DNA from: Deltaproteobacteria bacterium
GTDB taxonomy: Bacteria; Desulfobacterota; Syntrophia; Syntrophales; UBA2210
Assembly: GCA_019313695.1 (NCBI GenBank)
Contig: JAFDAS010000029.1
Coordinates: 1 to 34,293, forward strand
DNA length: 34,293 nt
Direction of reading: 5' to 3'
Shown here one piece after another: positions 26,104-34,293 of the stretch; the first letter of the stretch is position 1, and every line of letters begins with the position of its first letter. The position numbers and the translations under genes are program-made. The notes beneath the pieces are model-generated. The model saw only the letters and a program-made list of their open reading frames with translations. It was not told the DNA's origin and did not search any database.

Positions 26104-27120
26104 CTAAGGATAGTTATTATCCAGTATCTTGTGATAAACTTCAATATAATCATCGACCATTTTTTCCTGACTGAAATGCCTTTCTGCCCACCTCCGGCAG
26201 TATTTGCGGTCAATCTGCCTTATATTTTTTAAGGCAGATACGGCTTCATCCACCGTGTCAACCAGAAATCCGGTCTTTCCCTGGACGATCAGCTCCGGCA
26301 TGGAACCCTTATTAAAGGCAACCACCGGCGTTCCGCAAAGCATCGATTCAGCCACACTCAGGCCAAAGGGCTCGGCGAAATTGATGGGATGAAGCAGGGC
26401 ATACGCATGGCCGAGCAGGGTATCTCTTTTTTCCGGGCCTGAGTTGCCGACATAAACAATCTTATCATTTAAAAACGGTCTTACCTTTTTTTCATAATAT
26501 CTCTGATCCTGGATAAATCCGGAAATAATGAGCCTCATGTTAAATTTCTTAGCAATTTGAATGGCTTCATGGGTTCCTTTGTCCGGATGAATCCTGCCGA
26601 AATATAAAAGATACCCACCCACGGCTTCCTTCAGAGTAAAGCCAGCCACATTGATGCCGTTGTAAACCGTGGCGACATACTCCAGTTCCGGGCTGCGATC
26701 CGCATTGCTGATGGATACGAACCAACTGTGATCATTATACTGTTTGAAAACCGGGATGATCCTGGGTGAGGAAAATCCGTGGATGGTGGTTACCATCGGC
26801 GTGTTAATAAGACGTGAATAGGTCAACGGGAGAAAATCATAGTTGTTGTGGATGATGTCAAATTCATCGGCACATTCCATCATGTGCGCAATATGCAGGC
26901 ACTCCCATACCTTGGGATCGAGCGTTTTGTCTTCTTCATAGGGCCGCTCGCATATGTATTTTAGTTTTGCCCGGGTCAGAGAATCACCCGTCGCAAAAAG
27001 CGTTACGTCAAATCCGCGTTTGACAAGACCCTCTGTGATATTAGATGCAACCTGCTCCCACGGGCCATAATGCCGTGGTGGAGTCCTCCAGCAAATCGGG
27101 GCCAAGACTGCGATCTTCAT
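26104..27120 (-). CDS. GT4-family glycosyltransferase
   Basis: MKIAVLAPICWRTPPRHYGPWEQVASNITEGLVKRGFDVTLFATGDS; C-terminal EPFGLSVAESMLCGTPVVAFNKGSMPELIVQGKTGFLVD. Confidence 0.92.
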   Translation of the reverse strand: MKIAVLAPICWRTPPRHYGPWEQVASNITEGLVKRGFDVTLFATGDSLTRAKLKYICERPYEEDKTLDPKVWECLHIAHMMECADEFDIIHNNYDFLPLTYSRLINTPMVTTIHGFSSPRIIPVFKQYNDHSWFVSISNADRSPELEYVATVYNGINVAGFTLKEAVGGYLLYFGRIHPDKGTHEAIQIAKKFNMRLIISGFIQDQRYYEKKVRPFLNDKIVYVGNSGPEKRDTLLGHAYALLHPINFAEPFGLSVAESMLCGTPVVAFNKGSMPELIVQGKTGFLVDTVDEAVSALKNIRQIDRKYCRRWAERHFSQEKMVDDYIEVYHKILDNNYP

Positions 27121-27121
27121 C

Positions 27122-28051
27122 TTACACCGCCGCCCTGGGATTTTTCAGACAAAGGTCAACCAGGTCATTTATGTCGGCCGTACCCACGCACATCACTGTA
27201 TCAGCCGCGCCCCAGTAGATTTTAAGTGTGCCGTCGCTCTCGGGCACCGCCCCGCAGGTAAAAACGACATTGGGGACATAACCGGTGATTTCATATTCTT
27301 CTTCCGGCTGCAGGATCCAGCCGTCACTGACCCCCCTGATTATAGAGGGATTTGTTAAATCATGCAGGGCAACCCCCAGGCGGTAGACGCAACCGGCCAT
27401 GGTCTGAAAGACGCCGTGGTAGATATTCAGCCAGCCCTGATCGGTCTTAATGGGAGGGGCTCCTGGCCCTATTTTCATCTCATCCCAGTGATATTGAGCC
27501 GGTTTCATAATCAACCTGGAGCCCCCCCAGTATTTCAGATCGGGAGAATAGGATATCCAGATGGACCAGGGGGTTATCCCCGAATGGGGTCTGTCCAGAC
27601 GGGCATACCGGCCGTCGATCTTTTCAGGGAAAATAACCAGGTTGCGATAATCTGCCTCCGTAATCAGGGCAAACCGTTCTATCTTGTTAAAGTCTCTTGT
27701 TTTGGCCAGCGCGATGCGCGCGCCATACCTGGAATACGCACTGTAGGTGATCAGATATTCACCATCGATACAGGTGATGCGAGGATCTTCGATACCGTAC
27801 TCTTCATATACCTGAAATATCCCTTGCGTCGCCGGGGTCATAAAGGGCTTTTCGGTAACCGTAAACCGGAACCCGTCATCACTTTCAGCCAGCCCTAAAA
27901 TACTGCGGCCGCTCGTCAGATGCGAGCGGAAGATCATTATGTATCTGTCGTTATACCTGGTTATCCCGGCATTATGAACCGTTGCCACCGGATAGGGCAC
28001 ATCCTCTTTCGTTAAGATTGGATTCTTTTCATATCTTCGAATAATCGGCAT
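27122..28051 (-). CDS. GH130 glycoside phosphorylase-like protein (short form)
   Basis: 309 aa; YGIEDPRITCIDGEYLITYSAYS, RNLVIFPEKIDGRYARLDRP, KIGPGAPPIKTDQGWLNIYHGV, GYVPNVVFTCGAV. Confidence 0.92.
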   Translation of the reverse strand: MPIIRRYEKNPILTKEDVPYPVATVHNAGITRYNDRYIMIFRSHLTSGRSILGLAESDDGFRFTVTEKPFMTPATQGIFQVYEEYGIEDPRITCIDGEYLITYSAYSRYGARIALAKTRDFNKIERFALITEADYRNLVIFPEKIDGRYARLDRPHSGITPWSIWISYSPDLKYWGGSRLIMKPAQYHWDEMKIGPGAPPIKTDQGWLNIYHGVFQTMAGCVYRLGVALHDLTNPSIIRGVSDGWILQPEEEYEITGYVPNVVFTCGAVPESDGTLKIYWGAADTVMCVGTADINDLVDLCLKNPRAAV

Positions 28052-28153
28052 TCATAAACTCCTTACATTGTTGTGCGCGGCAGGGCTTTTCTCGGCATAA
28101 TCCCCTGCGGGAACAAGACCTGACCGGGTTATTCAATTAGAATATCGCCGCCA

Positions 28154-30376
28154 TTAAGTCTCATGCTCATGGGCCCGAAGGACTGTCAGGTGAGCAATGA
28201 GATACGCCAGGATACTTTCCGCACCCTGGTTCCGGTTTACACCATGGCTTTCCAGACCGTCACAACAGCCACATGTCTCAAAATCATATAACGGGATCCG
28301 CAGATCATTTTCACCTAAAAACCACATAAAGGAAGCAAACATCCGGTCGAGATAATGTTTATCCATGGTCACGACATAGGCCTGGTAGAACATCATAACT
28401 GAGGCCATCACATCAATGGCTTGCTGTGCATACTGCGCGCATTGTCCACCCTTCTGATACCAGCCCTCGGTCCCCACCGGTGCAAGATACTCGTCTCTAA
28501 AAATGATTTTTTCCAGAAAGTCCGCCGTCTCACGGGCGACGGCCAGCGCTTTTTCATCACCGGTTATTTCATGAGCATGGAACAGGGCCAGGGGGATAAT
28601 GCCGTTGTCATAGGTAAGCGCCGGTTCAAACCACCGCCAGTCCTGATCACTTTCGTTTTCGTACGATACGACGATCTTGTATGCCATATCTCTAAGGGTT
28701 TTATTCATGCCTTCATCGCTCGGATAGCGATGGAGATAATGACAGATGCCGATGATCGTATTGGCAATACCGCGGATAGAATGCATGTTCTGAAGATTTG
28801 GATACGCCCTGGAGAACAGTTCGTTGGCCAGCTGAAAGAAGGCGTCATTGGGAGAAAAATGAATAAGATATCCCAGCGCCCATATGGTTCTCCCGAAAGA
28901 ATCCTCCGATCCGACCTCATCCAGAAAGTTTCGATTGTAGCTTAAAAAATTCCTGAATGAACCGTCCTCGTTTTGCATGTAATCGGTATAACTAAGATAA
29001 ACGGGGAGTAGCTCCAGAGTCGCCGGGTCTTTTTGCTGGCGATAGGCCATGGTCGCCATTAAAAGCCCCCGGGCATTATCATCCAGGCAATATCCTTCCT
29101 TCCGGTTTGGTACACTGTATCTTGCATGCTGGATAATACCGGTATCATCGGTTAACCGCCGGACATGGGCCAGATTAAAGGGAGGGAGAACCAACGGATC
29201 GACGACAGATTCTTCTTTAACGTTAATCACCGGGTAGGACTGCACCACATCTCGGATGAGCCTGGTATATTTTCTCCCGATAATGGGCCATGTCATCCGG
29301 CGGCCGTAGTCGTAAGCCTTCTGTCGCAATTCGAGCAGGGCTGAAGGGTCATCCAGCAGTTCGTTGAGGATGCCGGCCAGTGCATTTGAATCGTGAAAAT
29401 CAAAAAGCCTTCCCCTCCCGTCCGCCAGGAGCTCCTGCGCGTGCCAGTAAGGCGTGGAGATTACGGCAGCGCCCGCTCCGACCGCGTAGGCCAGGGTCCC
29501 GCTGGTAATTTGGGCTTTATTCAGATAGGGGGTAATGTAGATATCGGTAGCGGACAGGTATTCAAACAGTTCCGTCGAACTGACAAAACTGTCATAAAAA
29601 TAGACATGCTTTCTCAGATTATTCTTTTCGACCAGACGTCGCAGATAATTCCTGTACTCCTCGCCGGAAACTCGCACCACAGCCGGGTGCGTTTTGCCTA
29701 ACACGATATAAATGAGATCCGGATGTTTCCGGACAACCTCAGGCAAAGCCTGGATTACCGTTTCAATCCCCTTGCTCCTGCTCAAGAGACCAAAGGTCAG
29801 CAGTGATTTTTTCTTTTCCAGCTTAATTTTCTTTTTATAATGATTTCTCTGGACAGGATCGAAATCAGGGACCCCGTGCTCAAACAGCTCAATCTTATCT
29901 CGCGGTACATCGTAGGTTTCGGTTAAAAAATCTATAGCGAGACGACTCATCACTACCACTTTTTCGGCCTCTTCACCGATTTCATGGATAATGGCCCTTT
30001 CATTGTAGGAAGGTTTTTTAAGCACCGTATGCAGTGTAGCAATAAAAGGTATCTCCAGCCGATGAATTAACGGAAGGATATAAATACCGCTGTCACCGCC
30101 GAATATGCCGAACTCATGTTCCAGCACACAGATATCGGCATCACTGTGATTGATAAATTTAACCGCTTTCAAATAATCCTGCTGATAATCCTGCCGGATC
30201 ACATATCTTACTTTTTCAGGGTAGGAATAGCTCTGGCCCCGATCGTTCATGGCGATAATGTGGCCCTCAGCTTCATTGGTTCTTTCCACCGAATCGATCA
30301 GATCCCTCGTAAATGTCGCAATCCCGCATTCCCGCGGGGGGTAATTACCGATACAGGCAACTTTGAACTTTTCCAT
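28154..30376 (-). CDS. GT4-family glycosyltransferase fused to a C-terminal alpha/alpha-barrel-like domain
   Basis: N-terminal YPPRECGIATFTRDL...; GT core; after ~res 390 'HVRRLTDDTGIIQHARYSVPNRKEGYCLDDNARGLLMAT...' helical toroid-like region. Start revised to 30376 (aaaggagatccgaATG). Confidence 0.85.
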   Translation of the reverse strand: MEKFKVACIGNYPPRECGIATFTRDLIDSVERTNEAEGHIIAMNDRGQSYSYPEKVRYVIRQDYQQDYLKAVKFINHSDADICVLEHEFGIFGGDSGIYILPLIHRLEIPFIATLHTVLKKPSYNERAIIHEIGEEAEKVVVMSRLAIDFLTETYDVPRDKIELFEHGVPDFDPVQRNHYKKKIKLEKKKSLLTFGLLSRSKGIETVIQALPEVVRKHPDLIYIVLGKTHPAVVRVSGEEYRNYLRRLVEKNNLRKHVYFYDSFVSSTELFEYLSATDIYITPYLNKAQITSGTLAYAVGAGAAVISTPYWHAQELLADGRGRLFDFHDSNALAGILNELLDDPSALLELRQKAYDYGRRMTWPIIGRKYTRLIRDVVQSYPVINVKEESVVDPLVLPPFNLAHVRRLTDDTGIIQHARYSVPNRKEGYCLDDNARGLLMATMAYRQQKDPATLELLPVYLSYTDYMQNEDGSFRNFLSYNRNFLDEVGSEDSFGRTIWALGYLIHFSPNDAFFQLANELFSRAYPNLQNMHSIRGIANTIIGICHYLHRYPSDEGMNKTLRDMAYKIVVSYENESDQDWRWFEPALTYDNGIIPLALFHAHEITGDEKALAVARETADFLEKIIFRDEYLAPVGTEGWYQKGGQCAQYAQQAIDVMASVMMFYQAYVVTMDKHYLDRMFASFMWFLGENDLRIPLYDFETCGCCDGLESHGVNRNQGAESILAYLIAHLTVLRAHEHET

Positions 30377-30387
30377 TCGGATCTCCT

Positions 30388-31605
30388 TTATAATTTCTTC
30401 TCGAGATTTTGTCTTATACAATCAATAAACTCTTCAGTGTAAACCCGTCTGTTATTTGAATCGGGATCAGCGACAAGCATAAGGTCACCCGTCATGATCC
30501 CGCTTTCAACGGTCTCTAATGCGGCATCTTCTATTTTTCGGGCAAACTCGCCGACCTCGGGGGTGCCGTCAAGTTCCGCTCTCTTTTTCAGACATCCGGT
30601 CCAGGCAAATATAAGCGCCATTGAGTTCGTGGATGTCTTCTCGCCCGCGAGATGTTTGTAGTAGTGCTTCTGGACGGTCCCATGAGCCGCCTCGTACTCA
30701 AAGTATCCTTGTGGAGATACGAGGACGGATGTCATCATGGCAAGGCTTCCATTGGCGGAAGCCAACATGTCCGACATGACGTCTCCGTCGTAGTTCTTGC
30801 AGGCCCAGAGCATACCGCCTTCCGACTTCATCACTCGCGCAACGGCATCATCGATCAAGGTGAAAAAATACTCTATCCCTGCCGCTTCGAATTTATCCTT
30901 CCAGTTCGCATCGAACTCTTCCTGAAAAATATTGCGGAACTCAGCATCATAAGTCTTGGAGACTGTATCCTTCGTGCCGAACCAGCAGTCTATCTTCTGG
31001 TCGTATGCGTATGTAAAGCACGCCCGGGCAAAGCTCCTGATGGACGGCTCTGTATTGTGAATTCCCTGTATAATCCCGGGGACAGTAAATTCATGGATGA
31101 CTTTTCTTATGGGTTCCCCACCGCCACTGGGTGTAAAAACTAACTCCCCGATACCGGGCCCCGTAACCTTTATCTCCTGGTTTTTGTAGATATCGCCATA
31201 CGCGTGCCTTCCGATATGGATCGGCTTTTTCCAGTTCGCGACCGCCGGTTTTATGTTTTTGACCAGAATGGGTGCCCTGAAAACGGTCCCATCTAACATC
31301 CCCCTGATGGTTCCGTTGGGGCTGTCCCACTGCTTCTTGAGACCATATTCCTCGACCCTGTCCGCGTTGGGTGTAATGGTAGCGCATTTGACGCCTACCT
31401 TGTATTTCATGATGGCGCGAGCAGAATCGATGGTGACCTGGTCGTCGGTTTCGTCCCTGTTCTTGAGTCCAAGGTCGTAGTACTCGGTTTCCATGTCGAG
31501 ATACGGCAGGAGCAGTTTATCCTTGACCATCTGCCACATAATCCGGGTCATTTCATCCCCATCCATTTCTACTATCGGTGTTTTTACTCTGATCTTTTCG
31601 CTCAT
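30388..31605 (-). CDS. icd: Isocitrate dehydrogenase (NADP+), eukaryotic-like type
   Basis: [87 protein letters not shown]. Confidence 0.94.
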   Translation of the reverse strand: MSEKIRVKTPIVEMDGDEMTRIMWQMVKDKLLLPYLDMETEYYDLGLKNRDETDDQVTIDSARAIMKYKVGVKCATITPNADRVEEYGLKKQWDSPNGTIRGMLDGTVFRAPILVKNIKPAVANWKKPIHIGRHAYGDIYKNQEIKVTGPGIGELVFTPSGGGEPIRKVIHEFTVPGIIQGIHNTEPSIRSFARACFTYAYDQKIDCWFGTKDTVSKTYDAEFRNIFQEEFDANWKDKFEAAGIEYFFTLIDDAVARVMKSEGGMLWACKNYDGDVMSDMLASANGSLAMMTSVLVSPQGYFEYEAAHGTVQKHYYKHLAGEKTSTNSMALIFAWTGCLKKRAELDGTPEVGEFARKIEDAALETVESGIMTGDLMLVADPDSNNRRVYTEEFIDCIRQNLEKKL

Positions 31606-31616
31606 TCCTGTTTCTC

Positions 31617-33554
31617 CTACTTTTTATTCTTGATTAGTGACAACATTCCTCCGGCCAGAACAATATCCTTTGCCCTTTCAGAGAGATCACAGTCAACCTC
31701 AAACTCCACTCCTTTGGTGGCATTCTTGACAACCAGAGTCTTCCCCAGGCTGATCTTTTCTCGTATATCCGGAATTTCCAGTCTGTCGCCTTGGTCTATC
31801 TTGTCGTAGTCGTCTTCGTTCCTGAATGTCACAGGAACAATACCGAAGTTTATCAGGTTCGCCGTGTGTATTCTTTCGAAGGACTTGGCTAATACCGCCT
31901 TCACTCCCATATACATTGGGCAAAGCGCCGCGTGTTCCCTCGATGATCCCTGCCCGTAGCTGAGCCCGCCTACGATGATGTTGTGCATTCCGGAATCCCT
32001 TATTTCCCTGGCCCTGTTGTAAAACCCGGTGTCAAGAACTTCGAACAGGAATTCGGAATACCTGGGCACGTTGGACCTGTATTTCATCCTGGAGCCGGCC
32101 GGTATGATGTGATCCGTGGTGATATTGTCCTCCACCTTTATGGTTACGACACCGGTCACAGTTTCGGGCAGCGGGTCATTGCTCGGCGGTTCTCCAATAT
32201 TGGGACCCCTGTAAATCTCGACACTGTCCGGATCGTCGGAAGGGGGAAGTATCATCGAATCATCTATTATGAATTCATCGGGAATTGCGATCTCGGGATA
32301 CGGCATTCCCAGGCCCCTCGGATCAGTAATCTTTCCCGTTATTACTGCCGCCGCCGCCGTCTCCGGACTTACCAGATAGACATTAGCACTCTTCGTTCCC
32401 GATCTGGCCAGGAAGTTTCTGTTGCTGGTCCTGAGGGATACGGCACCGGTCTGTGGTGACTGACTGTTTCCTATGCAGAAACCGCAGGCGTTCTCTTCCA
32501 GTCTGACACCCGTCTCGATGAGATCGGCCAGAGCGCCATTCCGGGCCAGCATGTCCACCACCTGTTTTGAGCCCGGAGCCAGGACAAAACTTACATTCGG
32601 GTGCACTTTTTTACCCTTCAGGGTCTTTGCAACAACCATTAGATCCCTGTATGAAGAGTTGGTGCAGGAACCCACACACACCTGGTTAACATCCATACCC
32701 TCAAGTTCCTTTACGGCGGATATGTTGCAGGGACTGTGAGGGGTTGCCGTCAGAGGAACCAGTTCCGACAGATCGATATCTATGACCTTGAAGCATTCGG
32801 CTCCAGGGTCTGCATCAAGTTCCTGCCAGCCCCCTTCCCTGGCCTGAGCCTTGAGGAACTTCCTGGTCTCTTCGTCACTCGGAAATATGGATGTTGTCAC
32901 GCCGCACTCAGCGCCCATGTTGGCAATGGTTGCCCTCTCGGGTACGGTCAGTGTTTCTACACCGGACCCGCCATACTCGAACACACACCCTACATTCCCC
33001 TTCGTTCCAAATATCTCCAGAATCTTGAGTATCACATCCTTGGCGCTCACCCAGGACTCCAATTTGCCTGTCAGATTGATCCTGATTACCCTGGGACAGG
33101 TCAGGAAGAACGGTTCACCGGCCATGGCCAGCGCCACATCAAGGCCGCCCGCCCCGATGGCTATCTGTCCGATACCACCGCCTGTGGGAGTATGACTGTC
33201 GGAACCCAGGAGAGTTGTTCCGGGCTTTCCAAACCTTTCCAGGTGCACCTGATGGCAAATCCCGTTTCCCGCCCTGGAATAATCCAGGCCATACCTGGCT
33301 GCCACTGTCTGAAGATATCTGTGATCGTCCGCGTTCTCGAACCCTATCTGTATAGTGTTGTGATCAACAAAGCTCACCGAGCTGTCTGTTTTTACCCTGT
33401 CAAGGCCCATGGCCTCGAATTGCAGACAGGCCATTGTTCCTGTGGCATCCTGGGTCAGGGTCTGGTCTATGCGAATACCGATTTCATTACCCGGTTCATA
33501 TTCACCCGAGACAAGATGTCTTTCCAATATTTTTTGTGTGAGAGTCTTTGTCAT
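31617..33554 (-). CDS. Aconitate hydratase
   Basis: [45 protein letters not shown] (Fe-S cysteines); [32 protein letters not shown]. Confidence 0.94.
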   Translation of the reverse strand: MTKTLTQKILERHLVSGEYEPGNEIGIRIDQTLTQDATGTMACLQFEAMGLDRVKTDSSVSFVDHNTIQIGFENADDHRYLQTVAARYGLDYSRAGNGICHQVHLERFGKPGTTLLGSDSHTPTGGGIGQIAIGAGGLDVALAMAGEPFFLTCPRVIRINLTGKLESWVSAKDVILKILEIFGTKGNVGCVFEYGGSGVETLTVPERATIANMGAECGVTTSIFPSDEETRKFLKAQAREGGWQELDADPGAECFKVIDIDLSELVPLTATPHSPCNISAVKELEGMDVNQVCVGSCTNSSYRDLMVVAKTLKGKKVHPNVSFVLAPGSKQVVDMLARNGALADLIETGVRLEENACGFCIGNSQSPQTGAVSLRTSNRNFLARSGTKSANVYLVSPETAAAAVITGKITDPRGLGMPYPEIAIPDEFIIDDSMILPPSDDPDSVEIYRGPNIGEPPSNDPLPETVTGVVTIKVEDNITTDHIIPAGSRMKYRSNVPRYSEFLFEVLDTGFYNRAREIRDSGMHNIIVGGLSYGQGSSREHAALCPMYMGVKAVLAKSFERIHTANLINFGIVPVTFRNEDDYDKIDQGDRLEIPDIREKISLGKTLVVKNATKGVEFEVDCDLSERAKDIVLAGGMLSLIKNKK

Positions 33555-33733
33555 CTAAGTTTCCCCTGCTTGAAATTTGAATATACGTACAATTGAACAT
33601 ACTCGAATGAGCGTAACGATCGGGTAACGAATAATACGCCCGTAGCAATAATTGTCAAGAAATTTCAGGAAAAGTGTTGGCAATATCAAAAAAAGCTTGA
33701 CATAGCATATTTTATTAGTTTATTAGAACTAAG

Positions 33734-33747
33734 TTAGAAGATTCTAA
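33734..33747. promoter_or_regulatory. Candidate operator palindrome TTAGAA-GA-TTCTAA upstream of the DtxR-like gene
   Basis: 6-bp inverted arms with 2-nt spacer, ~40 nt upstream of the regulator start and downstream of a TTGACA-like box (near 33697). Confidence 0.4.
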
Positions 33748-33785
33748 TATTATTGTTCCAGGGTTTTATGGATGGGCAGGAGATT

Positions 33786-34208
33786 ATGAGTACAAAAGCA
33801 TTAAGCTCTACAATGGAAGATTATCTGGAGACTGTTCTCAATCTGGAGAAGGATAAAAAATTTGTCCGGGTCAAAGATATAGCCCAGAAGATGGATGTAA
33901 AGCTGCCGACGGTTACCAGCATGTTGAACAATCTTGTAGAGAGGGGTCTGATCAATCATGAAAAGTATGAGTATGTCGAATTGACAAAGAAGGGTGCCCA
34001 TATAGCAAAGGATATCTACCGCCGACATGTTATTTTTCGTGATTTTCTGACAGGCATATTAAACATAGATCCTAAAACGGCTGAAGAAGATGCCTGTAAA
34101 ATGGAACATGTTGTCAGTCCTGTTACACTGGAGAGGTTTGTCAAGTTTATGGAATTTGTTGAAAGCTGTCCGAGGGGTGGTGCCTATTCCGATGATTCCG
34201 CCATGTGA
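33786..34208 (+). pseudogene. DtxR/MntR-family metal-dependent transcriptional regulator, probably 3'-truncated by an IS-like end
   Basis: MSTKALSSTMEDYLETVLNLEKDKKFVRVKDIAQKMDVKLPTVTSMLNNLVERGLINHEKYEYVELTKKG (winged HTH), then dimerisation helices to CPRGG; the last residues AYSDDSAM are encoded by the repeat starting at 34185. Confidence 0.75.
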
Positions 34209-34293
34209 TTCCGAAGGAAGCCGCCACCCTGTTCCGATGCAAAGCGCCAGGGTATTCCGATGATTCCGCCACCCCCCAGTCGGAGCGTAGCGA
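34185..34293. mobile_element. Terminal repeat region of a probable IS21-like insertion sequence (runs off the window)
   Basis: Four TTCCGA...CGCCA-type units at ~21-24 bp spacing: tattccgatgattccgcca (34185), tgattccgaaggaagccgccaccc (34206), tgttccgatgcaaagcgccaggg (34230), tattccgatgattccgccacccc (34253). Confidence 0.5.

Noticed and set aside
32736-33596. 286-aa plus-strand ORF antisense to aconitase
   Set aside because: Aconitase on the minus strand has all catalytic motifs; this is a complementary-strand artefact.

Overview
A 34.3-kb window, probably from a sulfate-reducer-like Desulfobacterota/deltaproteobacterial genome (my inference from gene content and repeat styles). Left third: a minus-strand envelope cluster (TPR/beta-barrel protein, FecR-domain protein, LolA-like protein, RND/MMPL exporter fused to a cyclic-nucleotide-binding domain, beta-barrel protein). 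Middle: a glycyl radical enzyme (GRE) resembling arylacetate decarboxylases, its radical-SAM activase, and a flavin split-barrel protein. This operon is interrupted by a ~3.4-kb mosaic insert lying between two 142-bp imperfect direct repeats. The repeats contain the 3' end of the activase gene and the first codons of the split-barrel gene, so the interruption looks like a scar of operon duplication, deletion or recombination. The insert holds a DPPY-methylase fragment, a MITE-like element, a membrane acyltransferase bracketed by two identical 29-nt palindromic repeats, a GNAT gene and a truncated LysE gene fused to a NifX/Mrp-like fragment. Right third: a sigma54 two-component pair downstream of yggT/divIVA/DUF167, proC, a GH130/GT4 glycan cluster with a small methyltransferase, NADP-isocitrate dehydrogenase, aconitase, and a DtxR/MntR-like regulator apparently truncated by IS21-like terminal repeats. 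No CRISPR array, rRNA or convincing tRNA was found. All family calls come from reading motifs by eye; no database search was run.
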